In this document: in pieces, positions 30,908-49,400 of the stretch | Numbering within the stretch: the stretch's first letter is position 1 | Layout of the letters: the number at the start of each line of letters is the position of its first letter | Assembly: GCA_003117195.1 (NCBI GenBank) | Contig: BDSI01000050.1 | Span: 620,001 to 684,000, forward strand | Direction of reading: 5' to 3' | DNA: 64,000 nt | Source: Eudorina sp. 2006-703-Eu-15 | Lineage: Eukaryota > Chlorophyta > Chlorophyceae > Chlamydomonadales > Volvocaceae | Made by a program: the position numbers and the translations under genes | Notes under the pieces: model-generated | The model's input: the letters and a program-made list of their open reading frames with translations, nothing else | Database searches by the model: none | What the model was told of the DNA's origin: nothing

Positions 30908-33228
30908 CTACTTCTCCGCGCCTCTCCTGAACACCAACATGAAGTTGTTGGCCGGCATGTCGCGCACCTCGACGGCGGCCTGGGCAGGGGGGGCAGTGCC
31001 GGTTACCGTAGGCGGAGCGGATGGCGGGAGGGCCGCCTGGCCGGGTGGATCAACAACTGGGCCCCCCACATATGGCATGGACAGTACGGCATGTGCCGTA
31101 CCACTAATGGTACCTCTTCAGCCTGCCACGTTCCGCTCGCTCGAGATGACGGCATGATGGCATGATGGCATGATGGCATGACGAGGTCGCCTGACGACGG
31201 GTGGTCAGGCGCCCCGTCGACCGTTTCCGAGTTTCGACAGAAAAAAAGGAAACGGCGGGCAGCCCGGGCTGCCCCCGCCCCGCCACATCATGCACTCACC
31301 AGGCCCGCCTCCGCCGCCCATGCCGCCATGTCGCCGAGGTCCCGGTAGCCCCACTCGGGGTTGCGGGCGCGCAGCGACGCGTCGAAGGCCGCGTTGCTCT
31401 CCGAGGTGTGCGCCCGGTCGCGCGTGAAGGGGCCGTACACGAACAACAGCCCGCTGCCGGGACGGAGCACGGTGCCTGCGCGCGCCCGGCAAGCGTACGA
31501 TGTACGGCGAGCGTGGCGTGCGGCGCCGTACGGGACGGGGAGGAAGGGGTCTTGGGGCGTGGTTTGGGCGTTTGGGCGTGGGATTAGGGAAGCAGCGGCC
31601 GGCCGATCCTGGTCCTGGGAGTGGCAGCGGGCTTGCGTTCGGCGGCGGGCCTCCCTGCTACGATCTCCCGAACCACGGGCGAATCAGTGACACGGGCCTA
31701 GTCATGACACTGCTGGTCAGACCTCGCAACCCCCGCCGCGAGAATCAGTGCGGGGTGAGGGTGACCACCGACGACGGGTCTGCCATCTTGGTTCTGCCGG
31801 CCAGTCGCTGCCAAACTTTCATAAAACCACCAGCGGATGAAGCCCGTACAGGCGGCTAACGTGCCTTTGTACGGAACACATCTACACAGCAGCCATCAGC
31901 CGCCACACGTCTTAGCCACCCTCGCAGGTGGCAGGCACCAGGTAGCCGCTCACCGGCACCGCGAAGCAGCCCCCGAGTGGCCGCCAGGGGTGAGATGTGG
32001 CACATGTTGGCACACAGAATAGCGTCCACGTACGCCGGGGTGACATCCCCCGGGGTGACAGCAGCAGAGGCGGTGGTGCTCGTGGTTGCTGCTGCGGCGG
32101 CGGCGACGGCCGCGACGACCCGCGACGGCCACTCCTCCGCCGCCGACGCGTCCAGCAGCAGCGGCGGCAGCCGAATGTTGCCGCGGCCGGCAGCGTACGC
32201 GGCGATGCTGCCGAACAGCTCCGGCGTGACGTCCGACGGCTGGATGTCGTACTCTGGCAGCGCCGCCGCGATGTGCGCGGCATGCTGTCCGGAGCCGCTG
32301 GCAACCTGCGGGGGCCACGGTCCAAAGGTAGGGGGGTTGCCGTACGTATACCGTACGACGGGTGCCCCGCGCAGGTGCAGTACAGTACGGATGAACTGCG
32401 TCGTGTCGGGACCGAGAAGTGGAAGCGCGGGCAGGGCGGTTGATGGGAGCTGCGGTCTGTCACGCTGTCAGCGAGTCACCCGTTCCCAGCCACATTCCCA
32501 CACTCTGGTCGGTGTCTTGACCTCGCTGTACCCCCCTGACTTCCACCAGTGGGGCCCCCCTTGCACACTACGGTGCCAGCGCAGTGTGGCCCGCGTATCC
32601 GCCCGCGCTTTGCCCCTGCACAAACGCATCCCCGACAGGGGTAACCGGACTGGCTTGTTGGGTTGATTCCCGGTGCCGGTATCCTCTGCAGTCTGGAATG
32701 TCCTCTGCCCCGCCAGCCGGGAGCATGGGTGGATGGCGAGGAAATTGGAAGACAGATTCAAACTGCGCTGCTGGCGAGCGGGTGCCTACGGACCTCCAGG
32801 AGAATGGGGCGGTGGCTGCTGCCAGCGGGGTCGCACTCGCTGTTGTCAGTGCAGGTTGGTGCTGCGGAGGTGGCAGGCCCCCGGGTGCCGTCGGCTGGTT
32901 GCGTCCGGGGCAAGTGATGAAGCTGAGGTGGCAAGAGGGAAGGGATAGGGACAGTGGTGAATGCGTGATGGCACGGGAGGGTGGAGAGAGGCGTAGAGCG
33001 GCGGGAGGGTGGAGGATCGTTCAGGGCAATAGGGAGTACGCCACTGTACGCCACACGTATTGTACGGCATCGACTCACCAACACGTCCAGGATGGGCTGC
33101 TTATTGCGCTCGGCTGCGGGGCTCTCGCGCTTGAGCCCTTCCAAGGATGCGTACTTGTCCATGCTGCCTTTGAATGTGAAGGTTCCCGCAGCAGCGGCGC
33201 CGCTACTTGAGGCCTGAGATGCGGCCAT
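30908..33228 (-). CDS. METTL26: METTL26/UPF0585 (DUF938) SAM-methyltransferase-fold protein
   Basis: Five exons: 33228-33079, 32835-32794 (14 codons, boundaries tentative), 32305-31954, 31475-31300 and 30979-30908 (TAG), 263 residues. The signature runs in family order: RESPAAERNKQPILDVL, LLE-VASGSGQHAAH (SAM-binding glycine motif), YDIQPSDV, ILCANMCHISPL, LLFVYGPFTRD, SNAAFDASLRARNPEWGYRD and VRDMPANNFMLVFRR. The human protein is about 204 residues; the extra length is mainly an Ala/Thr-rich insert before YVDAILCANM and a Ser/Ala-rich N-terminus. No substrate is established for the family. The start ATG at 33228 is followed by MAASQASSSG. It is divergent from the STI1 gene. The tiny second exon gives CDPAGSSHRPILLE, which restores phase and the family motif, but a different donor or acceptor is possible. 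Confidence 0.85.
32737..32775 (+). repeat. Dispersed intronic repeat, diverged copy
   Basis: Contains GGAAATTGGAAGACAGATTC followed by AAACTGCGCTGCTGG, matching 4931-4984. It overlaps the intron just downstream of the small METTL26 exon, on the opposite strand. Confidence 0.65.
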
Positions 33229-33674
33229 TTTCAAAGTTGATGACCGCTTGATATTAACGCAAAGTCTATGACATGACGCTTGCAAGTTAGAGCGCAGCAT
33301 ATAGAATACGCACAGTACGTGTTTGGCCGGTTTCTTCAAGCAAGACTTTAAGGGCATATATACATATCTCACTATCGGTCACGACAGACTTTGTAAGTGC
33401 GTGCAGAAGGTTTCGGCGACCAAAACGGTTGGTAACAACGGATTGGATCGAGAATAGGCTCTTGGCGAATACACGTTATGCAAGGTGATCTTTGTATACG
33501 TGGTGTTGCTATGTGATGACCGATACCAAGGAATGCAAGTAACTTATGGTACACGCGGTGCTTCAGTCAGCCGTGGTCAGGGCCCCACAACCGGATAAGT
33601 GATTAAATCTTCAAAGTGATCAGTAGCTGATGTAGTTCCCCTCGTATCAAGATTTCACATACGGGGGACGAGAA
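33229..33674. promoter_or_regulatory. Short divergent promoter region
   Basis: The 446-bp interval between the METTL26 (minus) and STI1 (plus) start codons is clearly A+T-richer than its surroundings and includes a TATA-like run GGGCATATATACATATC at about 33352-33368. Both genes must initiate here. Confidence 0.55.
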
Positions 33675-34868
33675 ATGTCTTCGATGCCAAAACTTCCGGC
33701 ACGAAAGGGCGCCCTGTCTCAGGGCAGCTCAAAGGTGGGCATGTCGTTTCATGATGGTTGTAAATATCTCAGCGACCTCACTCGCTTCTGCAAACCTTCG
33801 CAGCCAGCAGCACCTTCAGCGGAACCTGTAGCAAACCTGCACCAGGAGATGCTTTCTCAGGTCTCACGGCTTACAAGCAATCCAGCTGTTATGAGACTTA
33901 TGCAGAGCCCTGAGCTACTGGACGCGGTCAAAGAGCGTGACCCGACCTTGAGGGCACTTTTGGAGCAGAACCCGCAAATGAGCGAGCTGCTGGCACCCGA
34001 TAAACTACAGTCGGTGATGGAAATCGTCAAGGATCCGTCGCTGATGAGGGCTCATGGTGCAGCTGTGTTTGGCGGGTTGGACCTGTCGAAACAGTTCCAG
34101 GTCGGTGGAGCGTGGCAGGCGGGACTCGTTCCGCTATGACCACCGCAACGATAGGAAGGAGGCGCATCGTGCAAGCGGCTGAAGGAGGCGCGGCGCCGTT
34201 TCCCATGCGGTCCTGGGGCAACGGGTTGGGGCAACCTGTGTGCGCAGCACATGCGCGCGCACGGGGCGGACTTGACCGGAACGGCGGCCTGTAGGTGCCC
34301 CGAACCTTTGGTTTTGGCGGAACCGTCTGCCTCCCCGTGCTTCGAACAGTGCAGACGTCCCCTCTCAAACCTTACCGACCTGGTGGACCTCTTCGCCCGC
34401 GCAACGGCTCGCAGGCAGTCGAGCAGCTGGAGTCCCACAGGCGCAACCTGCAGTCGCGCGCCCAGCCGCCCCAGCCGGGCCAGGCGCAGGGCGGGGGCGA
34501 GGCGCAACCGACGGAGAGCTCCGCTGCGGCGCGGTTCGCCATGATGCAGAGCCGGATGCAGCAGCTCCAAACCATGATGGCGCGGGCATCCCAGACGGCG
34601 GCCGCGGCAGGTGTGGGCCGCGTTGCCGGCTGTGGCAGTTAGGATTCCGGTACAGACGGCCACAGGTAGCAGGGCGGGGCTCGAATTGAGAAGACACAAC
34701 GCAACGGTTGGCATTATGTACCAGGCGGGCGGGTGCGTCACGGCCGGACACTTTACTGCTGCCTGGGCGGGTTCATCGGCTGCGGCCGCTGGATGTGGCA
34801 CTGCTGCTGCCATGATGGGCTGGCAACCAGCACAGGGGGGATCGTTTGACCCCGCAAGCGACGCATGA
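33675..34868 (+). CDS. Small STI1-repeat (ubiquilin-like) protein
   Basis: Exon 1, 33675-34100, is firm; exon 2, 34415-34610, is likely; the last exon, 34666-34868, is tentative; together 274 residues. Residues about 60-125 (LTSNPAVMRLMQSPELLDAV, then NPQMSELLAPDKLQSVMEIV and DPSLM) have the NP/DP-spaced helices of STI1 modules found in ubiquilins and other chaperone adaptors. No ubiquitin-like or UBA domain is seen. Exon 2 encodes a Gln/Met-rich helix (RFAMMQSRMQQLQTMMARA). The exon 1 donor is the weak CAG|gtcggt. Alternative ends include read-through to a stop at 34640 or an acceptor at 34830; all keep the STI1 part. A cytosolic adaptor role is inferred from the domain only. Confidence 0.6.
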
Positions 34869-35360
34869 TCGCTTACGGATGAATGTGCTCGTCACGGAAC
34901 AGCGACCCGCAATCATTATTTTATGGGGAAGTGCGGGAACGTCGAACTGCTCACGGCACGTGCCGCACCGCTGGCCGCGCCTGGCCTAGGAGAGAGCGCT
35001 GCGTGCGGCTCAGCGCCCATGGGGATTCTCCGCGCCCGCCCTGCGCCCGACCCAGATCAGCTCTTGTCGGTGGACGTCAGATCGGGCCGCCCATCCACGC
35101 CGCTTGGGCTCCGCAATGAATTGGCCCGACTCAGCCAGCCCAGGTCCGTACCTGATCCGAGGGCCTATGCGGACCACGCCTCGGAATACTCGGTCACGCG
35201 TAGACGCCTGCCCGAGCGGTAGCCCCTTATTTGTGAATCCCCGCACGTCTGACACGTGCCTCTTCCCCCCCCCCGTCCCATATGTGACACCTGGCACCCA
35301 TGTGCCCGGGTGGCCGTACCAGGAGACGCGCACCGGGACCAGCGGCCCTGGGCGGCCGGC

Positions 35361-42061
<6,701 letters not shown>

Positions 42062-43432
42062 CGCGGGTTCTCAGAACTGTGAGAGGCGGCTGGCGACGTC
42101 GCCGTCGCCACTCAGCGCTGATTGATCGACCGGGGGAGCTCGGTTGCCGTCATTCTGGTGCCGTAAGACAGGCCGGCAGCGGCCTGTAGGACCTGAGCCT
42201 CCGAGGAGTGGCCCGTCCCACGTGTGTAAAGTAGTGGCAAGCTAGTAACGGTTACAGGATGCCCAAGACCCTATGAGGAGGCTAGAGCTAGCGGGTGTAT
42301 CTGTAGGTGCTTGTATCGAAATCCCGGGCAGGATGCGGTACTACGGTTTGCCTCCTTGGGCCGGGAGTGAGTACCGTACTTAGCGCGCACGAAATGACTG
42401 TGCGGCGGATCCTGCTTCGGCCCCTCAAGAATGTGTCATGATGACGACATCGCGGGAGCTCGCTTGTCTCACAGGAAGCTGGCTGGTCGCGCAGCCTGTC
42501 GCGCAGTACCACATAAAGGGCTCCGCGTTCGGATCCGCGAGTGGCCAACTAGGACTGGGTTGGGAGGCTGGGAGGCTGGCGACCCATGGTTCATGTGCTC
42601 GTGACGAGTTCGTCGTGATGGCGTGGTGGTCGTGAGGAGCAATGCAGGGTGGTTGCCGTGCGTAGGGCTTTCGGAGGCCGGTCCGTCGGTGGCACCGTGG
42701 CGGTGGGGCGGCTGAGGAAGTGGCGGTGGGGCCGGCGCATTGGCGGTTCTCCCGGCAGCGGGCTGGGCGCGTACCGGTATTGTGTCCTTTTGCGGCACGC
42801 GGTTGGTGCCAGCTTGGGCCTGTGGAATTCACTGTTGTTGTGGAAAGTGGAATGGTCTGTGCACCATTTCGATTTCGAACACGGAGGAACACAGGAACAC
42901 GTTGGAGGTCCATGTCTCCCTACGTCTCCTACCGCGCAGGCCACTCCAGGCCACGCAGGCCATTACCTTTGGAGAGGTTTTACCGCCTGGGCAATGTATC
43001 AGATGTTCCACCTGACAAACGTATCATTGGGTCATTTTCTGAAAGGGATGATTTGGGCATCGCAGATAACGACTACCAACGAACCCTTTCGAGTCGATTG
43101 CGCTCGACGTTGACTTCAGATGACGCCAGATGCTTTCGAAATTATTTTTGTGCAGAACTGGCTTGCAACGATGTAAACCACTTGAGAGGAACTGGTATCG
43201 AGGCAAAAATTCAACTGTCGTGATCTCCTTCCGTCGTTCCGGCTACCATCACTCCAGCACTGCGTCAGTACCGTACCTTGTATCGGCGCATCAGAGATAT
43301 ATTTACACGAGAAGAGAATTCCTCGTTGTTTTGTACCTTGCCATCAACCTTTTCGTTCAAATAGCGACCACAGCCTGCAAGGGTTTCCTTGTGTCCAGCA
43401 CAGCGAAGCGGCAATCAGAGGACCTCTTGAAA
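42062..43432. other. Intergenic: DHHC 3' flank and S9 peptidase promoter
   Basis: Contains the TGTAA signal at 42225-42229. The last ~450 bp (43000-43432) are A+T-richer and include GATATATTT near 43295, a TATA-like site upstream of the peptidase start. No exon is recognised. A minus-strand open stretch at 42425-42913 lacks any domain-like sequence. Confidence 0.5.
42225..42229 (+). terminator. TGTAA polyadenylation signal
   Basis: 164 bp after the DHHC gene stop at 42061. Confidence 0.55.
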
Positions 43433-46400
43433 ATGGGAAATCGCGAATCAAAGCAGGTTAAGCAGCCCGCGGCTGTTGAGGCCGAGCGTAGCAGCGCACC
43501 GAAACGCGAGGCGCCGCTGGGCGAGTGGACGTCGCCCATCAGCTCCGCGTCAATCGCCGAGAAGGCGGTGAAGCTCGCCAACCCACATCTGCGCGCCTCA
43601 GATGGGTCGCTGTTCTGGCTTGAGATGCGGCCCAGCGAGTACGGCCGGCAGGTGCTGGTCATGAGGTACGGCAGCTCCTCTCTTTACCAGGCTTCACCCT
43701 GTCTGCGGGGCCCTCGCAAGCACGACAGTACCCCCTACCCCACATATGTCCGCCACGCGCTGCCGCTGTTTGCTTCCCTCGGCTTGTGAATTTGGTCTCG
43801 GCGTCATCTGAGCGTCAGTTTGAGCGGTGAAATTGGGGCCGGCTGTGTCGCGGGCGGATTCTAACGGGGCCCAGTCGGTCTTGAGCCCAGTGCGGCGACC
43901 GAGGACCCCAACCCCCACGTGATGTGATGCGCTGATGCCAGTGCCAGCACCGGCAATTGTTGGAAGTTGGACGCTGACCCGTAGCGTCCGCTTATTGGGG
44001 ACGAAGGCACGGCTCTCGCCCTTCCCAGATAGACAGCGGGTCAACCACGCGCATTTACCCCTGCCGGGGATCCGGGCCGGGGGTGTCATCAGCCATGACC
44101 CGTGGGTCATCTGAGCTCGCTGATATGAGCCAGATCAGGAAAGGCTGCTGAGGGTAGCGACCAGACCTCCAGGCCACACAAGCCTGGCTGCTCTGCTCTG
44201 CCCTTGTAACGGTTACATGACACGAGATTAAACCGTCTCCAGATGATGTGGTGCAGTTCTGGTCGTAGCCTTGGTCAGCCATCTTTCCGAATTCCGCTGC
44301 CATGGAATGGACGCAGGCCACCCAACGGAGCCACCCAGGACGTCACGCCACCCGCGGCGGGCCCGGACGGCTTCAACGTCCGTACGACAGTGCACGAGTA
44401 CGGCGGCGGCGAGTACTGCATTGTGGGCGACCAGGTGTACTTCACCAACTTCAGGTGGGTCAGGGAAAACCCAAGTCGGCGGCTTTCCGTTGCGCTTGAC
44501 GTTCCGCCAAACCAACCAACCCTGGTCTTATCCTCCGGCGTTGTTGTCGTCCTCGTCCCGTGGTCTAGTAACCTTTCGGCACGTCACTATTAATAAACAT
44601 GTACAACATATGTGGAACGTGGCGGTGCCATAGTTGCCCTTCTTTCCCGACGTCGTCTCGGGGGTTGTGGCGACACTCGGATACCTATCCAAGGGTGTGA
44701 CCCATATCGACTGTTGTACGTTTGTACGGCACCTGGCCCTCCCAGGGACCAGGCCCTTTACGCGCAAGACCTGACCGGTACGGAGCCGTCGCCGCCGCGC
44801 CTGGTGACCCAAGGGTCGGAGGCCCGCGGCGAGCGCTTCGCCGATGCCAGCTGGGACGAGTCTCGCCGGCGGCTGGTGGTGGTTTCGGAGGTCCATAAGG
44901 ACCCGGGTTCCGGAGCCGAGCTAACGCCGGACAAAGTCATCAACCGCATTGTGGCAGTCGGTGAGGGCTGGGCGGTTGGCGGTTGGCGGTTGGCGCAATG
45001 GTGGCGGTTGGGCTGCTGAGCTGCCCCCAGGACTAACCGGGCGCCTCCAAGATCCTGAAACGAAAGCATAACTGAATTAACGACCTGTCGGGGCGTCTGA
45101 TGCAAACTCTTCTTGTTAATTGTGGTCGAAGGCGCAGCTCCGGCAGACCCCCCTCCCCCAAACCTGCCGGCTGCCCCACGCCGCTGCCATGATGCGATGC
45201 CGTACAGACGTGTCGAACGGTGACGTCACGCCACTGACCTCCGGCGCGGACTTCTACGCCTACCCCGCCGTCAGCCCCAACGGCCGCTGGCTGGCCTGGG
45301 TGCAGTGGGACTTCCCAAACATGCCCTGGGTGGGTGGGCGGGTCGGCGAGTTCGATGAATGGTTGGATCGGTGGGTCAGTCAGGGTGTAGGTCGGTGGGG
45401 ATGTGGGTCAGTCGGGGTGTGGATGGCGGGAAAGGGGTGGCGGTGATACAGACCGACGTAGGATTAGAGAAGAAGGAAGTCGTCGGAACACCTACCTTCT
45501 TGAACAAACAGCGGGTGTTTAAGACAGCCTATGCCTGACTGGTCCCCGGTGGCGGTCCCCGGTGGCGGTGTTTCGACGACCCATTCACTTTTCTTCTCTC
45601 CCACGTCCAATCCTGCGTCGACCTGAACCATCTCGGCGTTCCCATGCCGCCAGGGAGCCGCACGCCAACACCCTCCCTTCTCCCGCCCTCCTGCACCCGC
45701 CCGCCTGCCGCCCGACTGTCACTCTCTCTCTTGCACCCACCTCTCCCGCCTGTGCCGCGCCTGCCGCCCCCCTCCCTCCGTCCCTCCCTCCCTCCCTCAA
45801 CCCCACAGGACCACACCAGCCTGTTTGTGGCGCAGCTGCAGGACGATGGCACCCTTGGGCAGCCCACCAGGTGGGGTCGAACCGGGAGGGGTCGGGGTGC
45901 TGTGTTCGAGGGTTTCTTCGTCCTTGAAGGGAGTCGCTGTCTCGGTTCTGGGGAGGTCTGGAGTCCTGGGGCAGGTCGCTGCCGTGCGGTGCGATGCGGT
46001 GCCGTGCGGTGCCTGTGGAGGCCGAGCCTGTGCAAGTGGACGTATCTCCGCGTATCTTTATTTGGTTTGGAACGACAGCTGCTCCTGGCGAGGTCTTTTG
46101 GCACCTAGGCCCCTAGGGTCCCCTTGGGTCGTTTGGGTCCCGTTCGCCTGTGCTGCCTTCGGTTCGGCTCTTGGGCTGACGTCACCCCACCTTACTCATC
46201 GAACGCCGCTGTGTGTTGGGCTGTTGGCGCTCGCGGCAGGATTGCGGGCGTGGGCGGCGAGGCGCAGGCCAGTGCCGTACAACAGCCGACGTGGTCCGCC
46301 GACGGGTCGTACCTGTACTACGTGGACGACAAGTCGGGCTGGTGGAATCTGTACCGCTGCCGTGCACCCGTGACCGGTACGGCGGTTGCCGGCGGCGCCG

Positions 46401-49400
46401 CTGACTGGGCGGCGGCGGCGGCGCAGCCGGAGTCGCTGAGTCCCACGGAGGTCGAGTGGGGCTTCCCGTCGTGGAACTTGGATCGGCGGTCGTACCAGGT
46501 ACGGCACACCGTGATGAGTTGTGTGCCTACACACATTGAGCAGGTGTAGAAAGCTAACGTTTGACAAGCCGAAGAGGCAGACTGGCCAAGCCTCCGCCTA
46601 CCCAGACACACACCCACAAACACACCCAGCCGCCCTGCACGGTCTGCCGTGCAGGTGCTCGCTGACGGCTCCGTCCTGGCGGTGTTCAGTGACCCGCGGG
46701 TCGCGGGCAACACCCTTGCACTGCTGCAGCCGCCCGACCAGTCCGGGCAGCCGTGGAAGCTCTCCCGCATCGACGCCGGTGAGCTCCTCATCCCACCAGG
46801 CCACCACCCACCAGGCCACCACCCACCACTCACGACCCACAAGCGGTATAAGATTCGTGGGGATGGCAGCACGGGGCCACAGCAGTGCTGGGCACGGGGT
46901 CACAGCAGTGCGCTGCTGCGGACGACAAGCACGCAGCCCCAATCCCAACTCTCTCTCTCAAAACTCCCCAACCTTTGCGGCCCCAGCCATCCCTCCATAT
47001 CGGCCGCTCGCTCCCGCCCCGCCCGGACCTGTCGTACACTCCTGCAGGCATGACGCACTACAGCAGCCCTCCGCTGGTACGGCAATCGGAGGGCGGGGCG
47101 CTGACGGTGGCCGCCGTCGCGGCGTCCTTCACGCGCGGGTCGGCGGTGGTGGAGCTGACCGTCCCCTCCCTGGAGGTTCTGGCCCGGGTCTCGCCGGCGG
47201 ACATCAAGGTGGTGAAAGCCGCCAGCACCTCCGAGGTGAGCTCGGGGCGGCGGGGGTGGAGGAGCTGCTAGGGGGGTGGTGGAGAAGCTGGCGGTAGCTG
47301 GCGGAGTGGGGAGTAGGTGGCGGGGTGGGGGAGTAGGTGGCGGGGTGGGGGAGTAGGTGGCGGTAGCTGGCGGGGTGGGGGAGTAGCTGGCGGGGAGGGG
47401 GAGTAGCTGACGGGGTGGGAAAAGCAGTGTCTGCGGCAACTGGTATGGATTGGGGAACCGATACGTGGCACAGGAGTCAATACGCGACCCAAGTTACTTA
47501 CCATACATACCTGAATTGTGCGCTCACTGTTACCTCGGGCGACCGCGTCGCCGCCGGACCCATCCCGGACCAACCAACGCGCGACAGCACGAGGACGGAC
47601 CACACCCCAGAGCACAAATTATCGAGAACGTAGTACTCACCTGCGCAAATGGGACGAAACGCGGACGGACGGCGAGGCGAACGGAAGATGTGAGTTGCAA
47701 CAAAGGGCGGACAAACGGCAGGCAAAGGCAAAGGTTAAATTAAAGAAAAAGAAGAAAAGAGCACGCAAACCCGGCGGCGACGCGGCGAAAGAGGGTGGGT
47801 CCAGGAAACGGTAGACGGAAATAGCAATGCAAGAACGTACGGGCGTACGGGTGTACGGAAGGGCGACATCGCAGACGGGCGTAGGGTTGGCAGGCACAGA
47901 AACAGGAGTTCCGCAATCAGGGAGCAATCGGTGACCGCGGGGGTGACGCAAGAGGGCCGGATGGCAGACCGGGGTGATCGGCTCCCCACCAGCCCGGCCG
48001 GGCGCGCGCGGCCTCACGCATGAGAGGCCGCGGGCGCAGGGGGTTGCGATCGGGGGTGCGTGCGCGTGTGCGGTACGGCGGGTGGCGTGCGGGCGGTGGC
48101 GGCGGCAACTGGTGGGTGGCGGGATGGGTCTGCCGCCCGGACAGCTGCTGCCCATTCGCTGACCCATTTCGCAGTTTTGCAGTCGTGAGTTTGACAGTTT
48201 CGATGGGTTTGCATTTTGCAGCCGGTGGGTTTTGCAGTTTTGCTGTCGTGATGGACCTTAGGGGGGGGTTAGCTGCGTTAGGACTTGGGAGGTAGGGGTG
48301 GAGGAGGCCGTGCCTGAAGCAGGCGGTGTGCGGGACGCCAGGTTCGGGTAACATGCAGGAGGGCAGACGTAACCGCTTGCGTCACGATCCGTCACGACGC
48401 GGCGAAGGTACCCAGTTGGCAGTTTGAAAATGTCTGCCACTTTCCCATACCCCTCCCCTGCCGACACACACATACAGACACAAGCCGGAGGGTTCCTGAG
48501 CCGGAGGGTTCCCACAACGCAACAGTGCCGTTGGACGGCCCCCCTTACGGTATCCGCAGATCCCGGAGGGCTACATCTCAGTGGCCGAGCCGCTGGAGTA
48601 CCCAACCACCTTCAACTCCCAACCGGCAACCGCCCACATGCTGTACTACCCGCCAACTAACAAGTGCGTCGCGCGCCTTAACCGTACCACTGAAGCTCGC
48701 CAGATCGCAGATACACTCAGCACGCAGCACCGACGGCATTGTGTGTCGACGACCAGTCGGTCGTCCTGCCATCGAGTTCGTCCGGGTCCCTTCCGGGCGT
48801 GTCTCTTGTCTTTCTGTCGAACCCTTCCATCCCCCTCTTTCCTCCCCCCTCCCTACTTCAACCTTGTTCGTTGACGTTGGGAGCTAGGGCTCTGGTCGAT
48901 TCTCTCCGAATTCTGCGTTAGACTACCCACATGTTCCGACTCATCTTACTTGGTTTTGGCAACACCGACGCCTACACCGTCGTCGCCGCTGGCGATCTAC
49001 GGTACTGAACCAATTTTCTCCGGTCGAACCGTCGCTCTGGCAGCAGCGCAGTTTGAAATTGTCTACCAATTTCCTATATTCCCCCCTCCCTGTCCTCCAC
49101 CCGCCCTTTCCCCAACCTTCCCTATCCTGCACCCTCCCTTTTCTTAACCCCGCCTTGCATCATCTATCTATCCCCTCGGTCGGTGTCCCGCCTGCAGGGA
49201 CTTCACCTACCCGGCCGGCACGCTGCCCCCCCTGCTCGTCAAGAGCCACGGCGGCCCCACGTCCGCAGCCGTACCCGCCCTCAGCGCCGCGCTGCAGTAC
49301 TGGACGAGCAGGGGTAAGGTGGCACGGCACGGTACGGCACACGTGGCACGTGCGGGACCCGTGGGTGCTAGCCAGGGGGGTGTACGATGGCAACCAACGG

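Noticed and set aside
42425..42944. Minus-strand open frames rich in His, Thr and Pro
   Set aside because: Only composition-driven; no splice-linked continuation, and the region is the flank between two confident plus-strand genes.
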